Below the pieces are notes generated by a model that worked only from the letters and a program-made list of their open reading frames with translations, was not told where the DNA came from and did not search any database. A stretch of DNA of 62,776 bases from Chromatiaceae bacterium (GTDB lineage Bacteria; Pseudomonadota; Gammaproteobacteria; Chromatiales; Chromatiaceae): NCBI GenBank assembly GCA_007693535.1, contig REDK01000175.1, forward strand, positions 1 through 62,776, written 5' to 3'. This document shows positions 1-8,687 of this stretch, in pieces. Within the stretch, counting starts at the first letter, position 1. Each line of letters begins with the position of its first letter. The translations under genes were made by a program, and so were the position numbers.

Positions 1-1145
1 CAGTCGCCGGTGCGTGCCGGGGCCTTTTTGCGCGGTGCTGGACGTTTGGGCGGGGTTGGGGGCGGGGTCGGACCGCCGGTCGCCGCGGGGGCCAGGGTCG
101 CGGCACTCGCCGCGCCACTCGCGGCCCCTTGGCCGGCCACTGTCTTGGCGACCGCGCTGCCGGGCGGCAGCGCATCCACCCGCCGCTTGATCTGATCGAG
201 GTGATGGGCCAGCCGCTTGTTCTCGCGGCGGGTCTCCTGCAGGCGGCTCTGCAGGGTGCGCATCTCGCGCTGCGTGGGCATGTTCATTGCCCCCAGGGTC
301 TCGTCCACCATCACCGATAGGGTCCGTTTGAGCCGCATTTGGGCGTTGATCAGTTCCCCGTGGACGCGGGCGTAATCCGGCGTGCTGACCTCTTCGGCAT
401 AGACCGCCTCGCAGCACGCGACCCAGTTATCATAGAGCGCGCGGGCGGAGTCGATGGTCTTACCGGCATCGGCCTGGCCCTGCACGAACTCGCGCATCCG
501 CATCACCGCCTTGCCGCCGAGCTGGTTGAAGAAGCCGAGGTAGGCCTGCAGCGACCGCTGATATTCCAGGGTCACCCGCATCAGTTGCTGATACTGGGCC
601 TGTTCCTCACGGGTATAGCCCAGACCCGGGGCCGAGAGCATCCGGTCGGCATTGGGCATATTGCGCAGCAGGTCACCGGGCATCATCGGCGACAGCGACG
701 AGGCCATGCGCTGCCAATTGTCGAAAGGCATCTCCCACATGCTGAGCATGCGCCGCATGGAATCGTCGTTGGCGGTGCCGAAGTTGGTTCCGCCGAGCCC
801 GCCGGTGAAGGCCTTCTGCATATCTTCTAGCGACTTGTTGAGGGCGTCCCAGCCGGACTTGGCGGCATCAGCATTGCCGAGGGCAGTCAAATACCCCTCA
901 GCCATGCGGAAATAGGTCTTCCCCTGATCCATGAACCGTTGCATCAGGTCTTGCGCCGCTGGCGGCGCCGCTGGCGACATCGCCTTCCACCATTGATCAA
1001 GTGCCGCCTGCCAGGGATTCGTCATGGCCGGCGCGGATGGCAGCGTCGCCGTTCCCATCGCGGTACGCGCCATGTCCCCCAGGCGCTCCCAGTAATCGCG
1101 TTGCAGTTTGAGCCAGTCGTCGTTGAACAAGGTGTTGTTGCTCAT
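1..1145 (-). CDS. phaE: Class III PHA synthase subunit PhaE (3' end cut by window edge)
   Basis: PhaE is the non-catalytic partner of PhaC in the class III polyhydroxyalkanoate synthase, which polymerises 3-hydroxyacyl-CoA at the granule surface. The frame is open from an ATG at 1145 to the left edge (381 codons). The visible protein begins MSNNTLFNDDWLKLQRDYWE, is rich in Trp and Met, contains helical stretches such as YQRSLQAYLGFFNQLG, and ends in an Ala/Pro/Lys-rich tail. That is slightly longer than the roughly 360 residues usual for PhaE, so little is probably missing. It is divergent from phaA. phaC is not in the window and would be expected just to the left. Confidence 0.9.
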   Translation of the reverse strand, partial: MSNNTLFNDDWLKLQRDYWERLGDMARTAMGTATLPSAPAMTNPWQAALDQWWKAMSPAAPPAAQDLMQRFMDQGKTYFRMAEGYLTALGNADAAKSGWDALNKSLEDMQKAFTGGLGGTNFGTANDDSMRRMLSMWEMPFDNWQRMASSLSPMMPGDLLRNMPNADRMLSAPGLGYTREEQAQYQQLMRVTLEYQRSLQAYLGFFNQLGGKAVMRMREFVQGQADAGKTIDSARALYDNWVACCEAVYAEEVSTPDYARVHGELINAQMRLKRTLSVMVDETLGAMNMPTQREMRTLQSRLQETRRENKRLAHHLDQIKRRVDALPPGSAVAKTVAGQGAASGAASAATLAPAATGGPTPPPTPPKRPAPRKKAPARTGD

Positions 1146-1203
1146 CGTTGTTTCGCCGTTCAGGGGTCCTCGGGTGGTAGGGAAGGCACGCTAGCACGTA
1201 AGT

Positions 1204-1219
1204 TTGTGCGTCGCAACAA
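1204..1219. promoter_or_regulatory. Candidate PhaR operator between phaE and phaA
   Basis: The sequence TTGTGCGTCGCAACAA is a near-palindrome of the form TTGTGC-N3-GCAACAA. The same form occurs at the phaP promoter (3719-3734). It lies 58 bp upstream of the phaE start and about 150 bp upstream of phaA. PhaR proteins are known to bind TGC-rich sites in front of phasin genes; binding here is inferred from the shared motif only. Confidence 0.5.
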
Positions 1220-1371
1220 AAGGGCTTAGACTCTGCCACCGGATAGCGGCCGGCCCTCCCGCGCTGTCACTGTCGGCCAATGCCTTGCCCCTCTCGAGCG
1301 CCTGCCGGCAGCCCGCACCGGACCGTCAGTCCGTCCCGCCACGACCACCAAAGACTTCGGAGGAGAGTTCC

Positions 1372-2556
1372 ATGAGCGAGAATATTGTGATCGTTGCCGC
1401 CGCCCGCACCGCGATCGGCGGCTTCAACGGCTCCCTGTCGTCGCTACCGGCCCACGACCTGGGCACGGTGGTGATCAAGGCGCTGCTGGAGCGGGCCAAA
1501 CTGGACCCCGACCAGATCGACGAGGTGATCCTGGGCCAAATCCTGGCCGCCGGTGCTGGCCAGAACCCCGCTCGCCAGGCCGCACTGAATGCTGGTCTAC
1601 CCTATAAGGTTCCGGCTATGACCATCAATCAGCTCTGCGGCAGTGGTCTGCGCGCGGTGCATTTGGCCATGCAGCAGGTCGCCTCCGGCGATGCCGAGAT
1701 CGTCATCGCTGGTGGTCAGGAGAGCATGAGCCAAGCACCGCACCTGCTGATGGGCTCGCGTAACGGCGTCAAGATGGGTGACTGGAAGATGGCCGACAGC
1801 ATGATCCTCGACGGCCTGACCGACGCCTTCAACAAGTACCACATGGGCGTCACCGCCGAGAACATCGCCAAAAAGTACGACCTCAGTCGCGAGCTGCAGG
1901 ACGCCTTCGCTGCCGCCTCGCAACAGAAAACCGAGGCGGCGCAGAAGGCCGGCAAGTTCAAAGACGAGATCGTCCCGGTGATGATCCCGCAGCGCAAAGG
2001 CGACCCCATCGTGTTCGATCAGGACGAGTTCCCGCGCGCTGGCGTCACCGCCGAGGGCCTGGCCAAGATGCGCCCGGCCTTCGACAAGGCCGGCACCGTC
2101 ACCGCCGGCAACGCCTCCGGTATCAATGACGGTGCCGCCGCAGTGGTGGTGATGACCGAGAGTAAGGCGAAGGCGCTAGGGCTGACCCCGCTGGCGCGGA
2201 TCGTCGCCTTCGCCAGCGCCGGCGTCGACCCGGCCATCATGGGCACCGGCCCGATCCCGGCCTCGACCAAGTGCCTGGAGCGGGCCGGCTGGAAGATCTC
2301 CGACCTGGACCTGATCGAGGCCAATGAGGCCTTCGCCGCCCAGGCCCTGTCAGTCAACCAGGAACTGGGTTGGGATACCGAGAAGGTCAATGTCAACGGT
2401 GGTGCCATCTCCCTCGGCCATCCGGTCGGCGCCTCCGGGGCCCGCGTGCTGGTAACCCTGCTCCACGAGATGCAGCGCCGCGACGCCAAGAAGGGTGTCG
2501 CGACCCTCTGCGTCGGCGGCGGCCAGGGCGTCGCGATGGCAGTCGAGCGCGAGTAA
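1372..2556 (+). CDS. phaA: Acetyl-CoA acetyltransferase (beta-ketothiolase) PhaA
   Basis: PhaA condenses two acetyl-CoA to acetoacetyl-CoA, the first step of polyhydroxybutyrate synthesis. The 394-residue protein has the expected thiolase residues: acyl-accepting Cys89 in NQLCGSG, the NEAFAAQ motif, His350 in [14 protein letters not shown], and Cys380 before GGGQG. The ATG at 1372 is chosen because a strong ribosome binding site (GGAGGAG) precedes it; the frame stays open further upstream, but that part is not thiolase-like. It heads phaA-phaR-phaP-phaB. A GC-rich hairpin without a T-run follows the stop. Confidence 0.96.
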   Translation: MSENIVIVAAARTAIGGFNGSLSSLPAHDLGTVVIKALLERAKLDPDQIDEVILGQILAAGAGQNPARQAALNAGLPYKVPAMTINQLCGSGLRAVHLAMQQVASGDAEIVIAGGQESMSQAPHLLMGSRNGVKMGDWKMADSMILDGLTDAFNKYHMGVTAENIAKKYDLSRELQDAFAAASQQKTEAAQKAGKFKDEIVPVMIPQRKGDPIVFDQDEFPRAGVTAEGLAKMRPAFDKAGTVTAGNASGINDGAAAVVVMTESKAKALGLTPLARIVAFASAGVDPAIMGTGPIPASTKCLERAGWKISDLDLIEANEAFAAQALSVNQELGWDTEKVNVNGGAISLGHPVGASGARVLVTLLHEMQRRDAKKGVATLCVGGGQGVAMAVERE

Positions 2557-2848
2557 CCGCGGACGCCGGCGGCAGCACAGTCCCGCCGCCGGTGCCGCGA
2601 GCCACTCCGCCCCGGTAATCACCTGCGATCTCGCTGGAATTGCCCCTGCAGCAGCGCGCGGTAGACCCGGCGATCATGGCAGAGGAACCATGCCCACCCA
2701 GGATCGTGCGGGTCGGCGGGAACCCCGCGGCCCCTGCCAGCCCATGGTCGGCCAGACCCCGCCGCCCGCCGCCGTTCCGACCGTTCTACCCCGCCGCGAC
2801 TCCCGCGGGCTACACTTCGAGTCACCAGCCAGCTAGGAGTCCTTGTCC

Positions 2849-3544
2849 ATGGCCACCGAGCGGATCATCAAGAAGTACCCGAACCGGCGGCTCTACGATA
2901 CTGAACTCAGCCGCTATATCACGCTCGCTGATGTCCGCGACCTGGTCATGGCCGGCGCACCTTTCCGCGTCCTCGACACTGCCAACGACGCCGACATCAC
3001 CCGCTCCATCCTGCTGCAGATCATGCTGGAGGAAGAGGCTGCCGGTGGCGAGCCCCTGTTCACCGCCGGGATGCTGGCGCAGATCATCCGCTTCTACGGC
3101 GGCACGCTGCAGGGCCTGTTCACCCGCTATCTGGAGCACTCCCTCGATACCTTCGCCGAACAGCAGCGACAACTCACCGAAGCCTGGGGGAAAAACCCTT
3201 TTGAAGTCATGGGTCGGCTGACCCAGCGGAACATCGAGATCTGGCTGCGGGCGCAGAAGCAGTTTCTGCGCGCGACCGGCTTCGACCTCCCCGAGGACGA
3301 GGTCGTGGCGGCCAACGGCCCAGCCGCCACCGAATCCCCAGACAACCCCAAGAACGCGTCCACCGGCGAGGCTGCGGTCAGCTCCAACACCAACCCTGCG
3401 TCGCCCGACAGCGGCATCGCCGCAGTCGCGAGCACCCAATCCGCCTGCGCCAACCCGCCAACGGATGCGCTCGATACCCCAGCGGCCAACCCCGACGATA
3501 GCGCGACCTGGATCGGTGACCGCGCCGCTGCCGGTAAGCGCTGA
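2849..3544 (+). CDS. phaR: PHA synthesis repressor PhaR
   Basis: PhaR represses phasin and pha genes and is released when it binds nascent PHA granules. The N-terminus (RIIKKYPNRRLYDTELSRYI) is the PHB/PHA accumulation regulator DNA-binding domain, residues about 5-65. A second conserved region with LTQRNIEIWLRAQKQFL lies near residues 125-145. After about residue 155 the protein is a low-complexity Ala/Pro/Ser/Asn tail, which makes it longer (231 aa) than many family members. The ATG at 2849 sits 9 nt after an AGGAG; an in-frame TTG at 2843 is too close to that site. Its likely targets are the motifs at 1204 and 3719. Confidence 0.93.
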   Translation: MATERIIKKYPNRRLYDTELSRYITLADVRDLVMAGAPFRVLDTANDADITRSILLQIMLEEEAAGGEPLFTAGMLAQIIRFYGGTLQGLFTRYLEHSLDTFAEQQRQLTEAWGKNPFEVMGRLTQRNIEIWLRAQKQFLRATGFDLPEDEVVAANGPAATESPDNPKNASTGEAAVSSNTNPASPDSGIAAVASTQSACANPPTDALDTPAANPDDSATWIGDRAAAGKR

Positions 3545-3693
3545 GGCATCGGAACCGCGGGTCACCCGCTTGTCAACGGCCAATCCAAGCCCCCACCGTT
3601 CGACCAAGGACGCGCCGCCAGATCGGACCCGCATCACTGCGCGCCGACCGCTGCCCAGCAGTTGCGCCAGGGCAAAATCCCTGCCGAGCAGCC

Positions 3694-3722
3694 TTGACAA
3701 GGCACCGGGCCGCGACTATTGT
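3694..3722 (+). promoter_or_regulatory. Sigma-70-type promoter of phaP
   Basis: A consensus -35 TTGACA (3694-3699) and a -10 TATTGT (3717-3722) are separated by 17 nt. The -10 overlaps the first of two tandem candidate PhaR sites, so a bound repressor would block RNA polymerase directly. Confidence 0.75.
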
Positions 3723-3752
3723 GCACTGCAACAATTGCTGCACTGCAACAAT
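3719..3752. promoter_or_regulatory. Tandem candidate PhaR operators at phaP
   Basis: Two copies of TGCACTGCAACAAT start at 3722 and 3739, exactly 17 bp apart. The first sits in TTGTGC-ACT-GCAACAA, the second in TTGCTGC-ACT-GCAACAA. A third relative is at 1204-1219. Position over the -10 and start region fits repression. The match to PhaR is inferred. Confidence 0.6.
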
Positions 3753-3782
3753 CGACGCAGCACAACGAACTGGAGCAACCTC

Positions 3783-4154
3783 ATGACCGGCAAGAACAAC
3801 CTAAACGTCTTTAATGACTTGACCAATACCAGCGTCGAACGTATCACCGCCCTTGGCGAGCTGAACCTGAAGGTGGTCGAGAAGATCGCTGCACGTCAGA
3901 TGGAGGTGATGAACCAATTCGTGGAGCAAGGTGCGCGCCTGATGACGATGGCCGCTGATGCCAAGGGCTACAGCGACTATTACAAGGGCCAAGTTGATCT
4001 CGCCAAGGAGATCACCGACCGGCTGATGTCCGAGTCCAAGGCCAACCTCCAGGTTGCTGCCGAGGCCCGCGATGACTACCGCAGTTGGTTCGACGCGATG
4101 ATTGCCGACGTGCGCAACAGCAAGGATGTGGTACGCAATGCGGTAACGGCCTGA
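3783..4154 (+). CDS. phaP: Phasin family protein (PHA granule surface)
   Basis: Phasins coat PHA granules and control their size. The 123-residue protein is highly helical and lacks signal peptide or membrane segments. It carries typical phasin features: FNDLTNTSVERITALGELNLKVVEKI followed by an amphipathic helix with YSDYYKGQVDLAKEI, and a C-terminus resembling other short phasins. The ATG at 3783 is preceded by GGAG and lies about 55 bp downstream of a consensus promoter with repressor-like repeats. The frame continues upstream without a stop, but that part contains the promoter and is not coding. Confidence 0.9.
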   Translation: MTGKNNLNVFNDLTNTSVERITALGELNLKVVEKIAARQMEVMNQFVEQGARLMTMAADAKGYSDYYKGQVDLAKEITDRLMSESKANLQVAAEARDDYRSWFDAMIADVRNSKDVVRNAVTA

Positions 4155-4316
4155 AGGGCCAATCCGGGTCGCGCGACCTCTGCCGCCGGGATGCCGGCAG
4201 GGATCGGCGCGATGCCGGTACTTACGGTTGCCGCTCCAGTAGTCCCGGCCGACCCTTCGGGTCGCCGCGGGGACGGCGCCAAAGCCACTAGCTTGCACCC
4301 CCAAGGTAATAAGACC

Positions 4317-5066
4317 ATGAGCACTGCGACAAAAGTGGCGCTGGTGACCGGCGGCATCGGCGGCATTGGTACGGCGATCTGCAGACGCCTGAGCCAGGAC
4401 GGGTTTCGTGTGGTCGCCAATCACCATCCGACGGAGAACGAGGCCGCCCTCGCCTGGAAGAACGACCAGAGCGCCGAAGGATATGACATCGACACCATCG
4501 CTGCGGATGTCTCCTCCTTCGAGGACTGCGCGCGGATGGCAGCGGAGATCAAAAACAGCCATGGGCCAGTATTGGTACTGGTCAACTGTGCTGGGATCAC
4601 GCGAGACAAGACCTTCAAGAAAATGGAAGCGGCGCACTGGCGTGCAGTCATTGAAGTCAATCTCAGCAGTGTATTCAATGTCACGCGCAATGTCTGGGAA
4701 GACATGCTGGAGGCCAACTTCGGCCGCGTGATCAACATCGCTTCGGTCAATGGGCAACGTGGCCAGTTCGGCCAGGCCAACTATGCTGCCGCGAAGGCCG
4801 GCATGCACGGGGTAACCATGACCCTGGCGCAGGAAGGTGCGGCCAAGGGGATTACCGTGAATACGGTCTCTCCCGGCTATGTCGAGACGCCGATGACTCT
4901 GGCAATGCGCGACGATGTACGCGAGGCCATCGTTGCCGGCGTACCGATGCGGCGGATGGGACGGCCGGAAGAGATCGCCAGCATCATTGCCTTTCTCGCC
5001 AGCGCGGACAATGGCTACATCACCGGCGCCAACATCCCGATCAACGGCGGCCTGTTTATGCATTGA
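4317..5066 (+). CDS. phaB: Acetoacetyl-CoA reductase PhaB
   Basis: PhaB reduces acetoacetyl-CoA to (R)-3-hydroxybutyryl-CoA, normally with NADPH, supplying the PHA synthase. The 249-residue protein is a classical short-chain dehydrogenase: cofactor motif TGGIGGIG at 11-18, NCAG at 90-93, and the catalytic triad Ser143, Tyr156, Lys160 (YAAAK). The end NGGLFMH is typical of PhaB. The chosen ATG gives the family's usual length. A 160-bp spacer separates it from phaP, and a terminator follows 140 bp after its stop. Confidence 0.95.
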   Translation: MSTATKVALVTGGIGGIGTAICRRLSQDGFRVVANHHPTENEAALAWKNDQSAEGYDIDTIAADVSSFEDCARMAAEIKNSHGPVLVLVNCAGITRDKTFKKMEAAHWRAVIEVNLSSVFNVTRNVWEDMLEANFGRVINIASVNGQRGQFGQANYAAAKAGMHGVTMTLAQEGAAKGITVNTVSPGYVETPMTLAMRDDVREAIVAGVPMRRMGRPEEIASIIAFLASADNGYITGANIPINGGLFMH

Positions 5067-5206
5067 TACCCTGGTCGCGGCTTCCCCGGCCTCCCGGAAG
5101 CAGCGGCGGCAAGCCGCCAACAGAATCGAAGATGCCTGGGCAGATCGCTGAAGCTGCCCTGGTACCTGTCAAGGTCCTCCTCGTCTCTCTCCAACGAGAC
5201 GCCTTG

Positions 5207-5233
5207 AGCCCGGCTCCCCGCCGGGCTTTTTTT
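5207..5233 (+). terminator. Rho-independent terminator of the phaA-phaB operon
   Basis: An 8-bp stem (AGCCCGGC / GCCGGGCT) with loop TCCCC is followed by a run of seven T. It lies between the convergent phaB and nif operons and may act on both strands, although the T-run favours the plus strand. Confidence 0.85.
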
Positions 5234-5317
5234 ATGCAGACCTGCGTGGACAGCCGCGCGACCGCAAAGCGCTTAGCGCTGACCAGGTTGTCGGTCGCTG
5301 GCGCGACCGCGGTGGCC

Positions 5318-5608
5318 TTAGGCTGGCGGGTCGGCGGGCGCGTCCAGCTCAACCTCGGCGAGCACCAGCCCAGTGGCATTGGCGAGGTCGCTGGTGAAGC
5401 GTATGCAATGGTCGCGACCATCGACCAGGTAGAGGTTGAAGCCATCGGCGGTGCGCACCGGCGCGATACCGGTGCCGATGTCGTCGTCGTGGCAATAGGT
5501 GAAGTGCAGCGCAGGGAAGGCGTCGCGCAGCGCAGCGACGGACTCGGTACTGAGGCCGGCGCGCCCGATGATGGCGAGCACGCCATCGAGGAAGGCGGCG
5601 TCGATCAT
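5318..5608 (-). CDS. Small nif-cluster protein (DUF6129-like)
   Basis: A 96-residue soluble protein with no known biochemical role. Features seen are HFTYCHDDDIGTGIAPVR and GFNLYLVDGRDHC, which resemble a small family found beside nafY/nifX genes in proteobacterial nif clusters; I place it in DUF6129 from memory. Its ATG overlaps the nafY stop (ATGA), so the two are translationally coupled. It is the last gene of the nifHDKT-fdx-nafY operon. The conserved Cys/His/Asp clusters could bind a metal, but this is only a guess. Confidence 0.7.
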   Translation of the reverse strand: MIDAAFLDGVLAIIGRAGLSTESVAALRDAFPALHFTYCHDDDIGTGIAPVRTADGFNLYLVDGRDHCIRFTSDLANATGLVLAEVELDAPADPPA

Positions 5609-6309
5609 GCCTCGGGGGTCTCCCGTTCAAAGCGTACCCGCGCCTCGGTGGCCTGTCCCATGATCTTTGCCAGCCAGGGTGGCGGATGTTTGGCGAGGAC
5701 CCGGCTCAGTTCGGCAACGCGCTCGCGGGCGCTGCCACCATCCGGAAACTTGACCGGATGGATATCGCGCTTGACCACCTTCGCGGCCGGCGGGCCACCG
5801 ATGCTGGCGACATACAGGATCTGGCAGTCGGCGATCTGCTCGGCCCGGTAATCGTTGCGGTCGTCGGGAGCGGCACTGTCGTCGATGTCGCGACAATCGA
5901 TCAGCCGAAATCCGGCCGCCGCGACCTGATAGATCAGAAAGCGCCGGCAGGAGCCGAAGTGGCCATCGAGCAGCTCACCACCGTTGGAGGCACAGGCAAC
6001 CCGAATCGAGCCGGGCAGGTCGCCCTCCGCATAGGGCTCCACTGGCGGCGGCGGCTCGATCGTCGGTCCCTGCCCCTTGAGTAGAGCCAGCGCCTGCTTG
6101 AGGGCAGCCTGATCGATCTCCGCGAGTTCGCCGTCGGCAGCGGTCTTGAGCGCCTTGACCGTCAGCCCGTCGAGTTGGGCCGCGGTCGGCGGCAGACCCA
6201 CCGCGGCATCCAGCACCCGCAACAACCGGGCCGGATCGGTATCCGGCAGGGCGCGGGCGGCCAGTCCGATGCGCAGGGCGAGTTCGTCGGGGAGGGTTGC
6301 ATTGGCCAT
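5605..6309 (-). CDS. nafY: NafY/NifX-family iron-molybdenum cofactor-binding protein
   Basis: NafY-type proteins carry FeMo-cofactor and stabilise apo-dinitrogenase. The 234-residue protein matches the size of NafY: a helical N-terminal domain (about residues 5-85), a short Pro-rich linker (IEPPPPVEPY), then a NifX/NifB-C-like core from residue 100 with VACASNGGELLDGHFGSC; His117 is at the position of the cofactor-binding His. The frame remains open beyond the ATG at 6309, but upstream residues overlap the ferredoxin gene in another frame and look non-coding. It overlaps the next gene by 4 nt. Confidence 0.85.
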   Translation of the reverse strand: MANATLPDELALRIGLAARALPDTDPARLLRVLDAAVGLPPTAAQLDGLTVKALKTAADGELAEIDQAALKQALALLKGQGPTIEPPPPVEPYAEGDLPGSIRVACASNGGELLDGHFGSCRRFLIYQVAAAGFRLIDCRDIDDSAAPDDRNDYRAEQIADCQILYVASIGGPPAAKVVKRDIHPVKFPDGGSARERVAELSRVLAKHPPPWLAKIMGQATEARVRFERETPEA

Positions 6310-6346
6310 AAGGGCGATGCCTGTTGCTGTGGTCTGCGAAGCGGAA

Positions 6347-6541
6347 TCAGGCCGGCACGATACAGTCATCCTGCAGGCAGGCATCCAGACATTGCGGCAG
6401 ATCGAAGTCCCCTTCGCATTCGGTACAGGTGGCGGTGTCAATCCGATAGACCCCCTTTGCGGGCGCGATGGAACCGGTCGGGCAGAGCGGTTCGCAATCG
6501 CCACAGGCGGTACAGGCGTCACGCATGATTTGCAGGGCCAT
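6347..6541 (-). CDS. 2[4Fe-4S] ferredoxin of the nif operon
   Basis: A 64-residue ferredoxin, a candidate electron carrier for nitrogenase or cofactor assembly. Eight Cys are seen: the CTACGDCEPLCP motif (Cys10, 13, 16, 20) and a second motif with Cys39, Cys42, Cys51 and Cys55, where eight residues (CTECEGDFDLPQC) replace the usual two between the second and third Cys. This insertion is typical of the low-potential ferredoxins of purple sulfur bacteria and of FdxN-like nif proteins. It lies 39 nt after nifT and 37 nt before nafY. Confidence 0.92.
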   Translation of the reverse strand: MALQIMRDACTACGDCEPLCPTGSIAPAKGVYRIDTATCTECEGDFDLPQCLDACLQDDCIVPA

Positions 6542-6580
6542 GGCAGAACTCCGGGTTTCGGCGGTGGCAGGAACAGCGGC

Positions 6581-6799
6581 TCAGTCGTCGGCACGCTTGA
6601 AACGCAGGGTGGTGGGAAAGCTCGGCGGTGGGCTGATGGGATCGATGTACCAGCGCGAGCCATCGGTCAATTCCACCGCCCCGCCCCAGGCCTCGGCGGT
6701 GTCGGTCTCAATGCTGGCAATGGTCTCTTCCATGTCCTTCTTGGCGACATAGAACAGCAATCCGCCGTCCTCCCGCTTGCGGATCATGACATTCGGCAT
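6581..6799 (-). CDS. nifT: Nitrogen fixation protein NifT
   Basis: NifT (FixU family) is a small protein of unknown function encoded after nifK in many diazotrophs. The 72-residue product starts MPNVMIRKREDGGLLFYVAKKD and contains GGAVELTDGSRWYIDP, both typical. The ATG at 6799 follows a GAGGA ribosome binding site. An open frame upstream is not conserved. It is separated from nifK by 173 bp that contain a perfect 34-nt palindrome. Confidence 0.93.
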   Translation of the reverse strand: MPNVMIRKREDGGLLFYVAKKDMEETIASIETDTAEAWGGAVELTDGSRWYIDPISPPPSFPTTLRFKRADD

Positions 6800-6928
6800 G
6801 GATGGTTCCTCAGGATGACCTCGGGATGATGGTTGTTGTCTACGAGGCAGCCGTGCCAGCCCCCCGGTCAGGCCACCATGGCACACTGGTTGCCAGTGAT
6901 TCGCATTGCCGCCGGGGCCAGATACAGC

Positions 6929-6962
6929 AGCGGCAGGCCGCCCCGCGGGGCGGCCTGCCGCT
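6929..6962. promoter_or_regulatory. Perfect 34-nt palindrome between nifK and nifT
   Basis: Each arm is 17 nt (AGCGGCAGGCCGCCCCG and its exact complement) with no unpaired centre. It starts 10 nt after the nifK stop. No T-run follows on either strand, so it is more likely a transcript-stabilising or partial-attenuation hairpin than a full terminator. Confidence 0.7.
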
Positions 6963-6972
6963 CAGCTTGGCA

Positions 6973-8544
6973 TCAGCGCACTAGATCGTAGTTGAAGTCG
7001 GTGACGCCCATGTCACGCGTCTCTTCGTCTAGGCGCTCGAGCACCGCGTTGACCAGGGTAGTCAGCATGTACATCGCACCCTCGTAGCCCCAGGTGGTCA
7101 TCCGATGCAGATGATGCCGGTCGAAGATCGGGAAGCCGATCCGGATCAGCGGCACCTCGTGCTCCTTGCCCTTGTGCAGGGTATCGCGCTGGATGAACTT
7201 ACCGTAGCTGTTGCCGATCAGGAAGTCCGGCTTGTCGGTAAAGCACAGCGAGCGCAGATGCCACAGGTCATGGCCGGTCAGCACATTGCCATTGACGCCA
7301 TAGGGCGAGCTGTCGAGGAGCTTTTGCACCTCCTTCTTCCAGCGCTTGTTGGCGTGGTTGCACAGGATGTGGGTCGGCTCCGCCCCCAGTTCCAGCAGGA
7401 ACTTGACCATCCCGAGGACGAAGTCGGCATCCCCATAGAGGGCAAACTTCTTGCCATGCAGCCAGGAATGGCTGTCGGTCATCATATCGACCAGTCGCCC
7501 GCGCTCCTTGGCCAGCGACTCGGGAATCGCCTGGCCGGTCAGTTGCGACACCGTCATCAGGAACTCATCAGTCCATTCCAGACCCATCGGGACATTGACA
7601 TGGGTCATCGGATGATGCCAGGTCAGCTCCGAGAACTTCTTGGTCTTGGGCAACTGCCAGGGCTGCAACAGCAGGGTGTCGATGGCGTTGGGGGCATCCT
7701 TGATCTCGGCGATGCTGGTGCCGCCAGCATACATCCGGTATTCACCATCGGCCGGGGTATCGAGCACCTCGGTCGGGTCCGACAGCAGGCTGTAGCCCAC
7801 CCCCATCTCCTGCATCATCCGATGCATGACGCGGAAGTTGCCGAGATAGGTCTCGAAGCCTGGCACCAGGTTGACCTTGCCGTTGCTGCCGACTTGCTTG
7901 TCGGCCATCGTATTCAGCGTGAAATAGCGCTGAATCCCCTCGAACATGTTGTCCCAGCCGGTGGTATGGCTGCCGACGAAGCTCGGGGTATGGGCGAATG
8001 GCGTCGGGAATTCTGCCGGGATATGCCCTTCTTTCTTCGAGTTGCCGATGAAGGCATTGAGGTCGTCGCCGATGACCTCGGCCATACAGGTGGTGGAGAC
8101 CGCGATCATCTCCGGCTTATACAGCGCCAGCGCATTCTCGAGCCCGTCGAACATGTTCTTCTGGCCGCCGAATACCGCTGCATCCTCAGTCATCGAGTCG
8201 GAGACGCAAGCGATCGGCTCCTTGAAGTGGCGGTTGAAATAGGTGCGGAAATAGGCCACACAACCCTGGGAACCGTGCACATAGGGCAGCGTCTTCTCGA
8301 AGCCGAGGGCGCAGAGCACCGCCCCGAGTGGCTGGCAGGCTTTGGCCGGATTGATGGTCAGGGCCTCGCGCTTGAAGTTGAGTTCCTGATACTCGGCGGT
8401 GGTGGTCCACTGGAACACCTCCTCGAGTTTGGCCGGATCAGCCACCTCCTCGACGCGATCACGCTTGGCCTGGAGGTTGGCCTGATACTCGGGCTCACGG
8501 AACAGCGGATAGCTGGGTTTGATCTGGTCGACGGTCTGGCTCAT
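6973..8544 (-). CDS. nifK: Nitrogenase molybdenum-iron protein beta chain NifK
   Basis: NifK pairs with NifD in the MoFe protein that reduces N2 to ammonia. At 523 residues it has the usual length, and the P-cluster ligands fall at canonical numbers: Cys70 (KACQPLGA), Cys95 (GSQGCVAYFR) and Cys153 (STTCMAEVIGDD). The ATG at 8544 follows a good ribosome binding site (GCAGGAG). It is 143 bp from nifD, with a hairpin in the gap. No frameshift or missing ligand is seen. Confidence 0.98.
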   Translation of the reverse strand: MSQTVDQIKPSYPLFREPEYQANLQAKRDRVEEVADPAKLEEVFQWTTTAEYQELNFKREALTINPAKACQPLGAVLCALGFEKTLPYVHGSQGCVAYFRTYFNRHFKEPIACVSDSMTEDAAVFGGQKNMFDGLENALALYKPEMIAVSTTCMAEVIGDDLNAFIGNSKKEGHIPAEFPTPFAHTPSFVGSHTTGWDNMFEGIQRYFTLNTMADKQVGSNGKVNLVPGFETYLGNFRVMHRMMQEMGVGYSLLSDPTEVLDTPADGEYRMYAGGTSIAEIKDAPNAIDTLLLQPWQLPKTKKFSELTWHHPMTHVNVPMGLEWTDEFLMTVSQLTGQAIPESLAKERGRLVDMMTDSHSWLHGKKFALYGDADFVLGMVKFLLELGAEPTHILCNHANKRWKKEVQKLLDSSPYGVNGNVLTGHDLWHLRSLCFTDKPDFLIGNSYGKFIQRDTLHKGKEHEVPLIRIGFPIFDRHHLHRMTTWGYEGAMYMLTTLVNAVLERLDEETRDMGVTDFNYDLVR

Positions 8545-8563
8545 GAAGGTCTCCTGCCGCGCC

Positions 8564-8577
8564 GCTCATCTGCGGAC
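8564..8577. repeat. Leader repeat copy 2, upstream of nifK
   Basis: GCTCATCTGCGGAC matches GCTCATCTGCAGAC at 10202-10215 in the nifD leader, with one difference. Both copies sit 20-30 nt upstream of a start codon in the same orientation. Function is unknown. Confidence 0.5.
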
Positions 8578-8597
8578 AACGGCCTTAGGGAAAGCGC

Positions 8598-8636
8598 CCC
8601 CGCCCCGACCGGTGCAGGCACCGGGTGGCGGCGGGG
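8598..8636. promoter_or_regulatory. Hairpin in the nifD-nifK gap
   Basis: Outer arms CCCCGCC (8598-8604) and GGCGGGG (8630-8636) enclose an inner 7-bp stem CCGGTGC / GCACCGG (8609-8624) with a 2-nt centre. No T-run is present. It is probably an mRNA-stability or processing element. Confidence 0.55.
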
Positions 8637-8687
8637 ACGGGATGCATGCAGATCCCGCCCGCCAGCGGCGGACGTGCCGGCGGGGCC

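Noticed and set aside
2843-2848. TTG start for PhaR
   Set aside because: It lies only 3 nt after AGGAG, too close for initiation; the ATG at 2849 has normal spacing.
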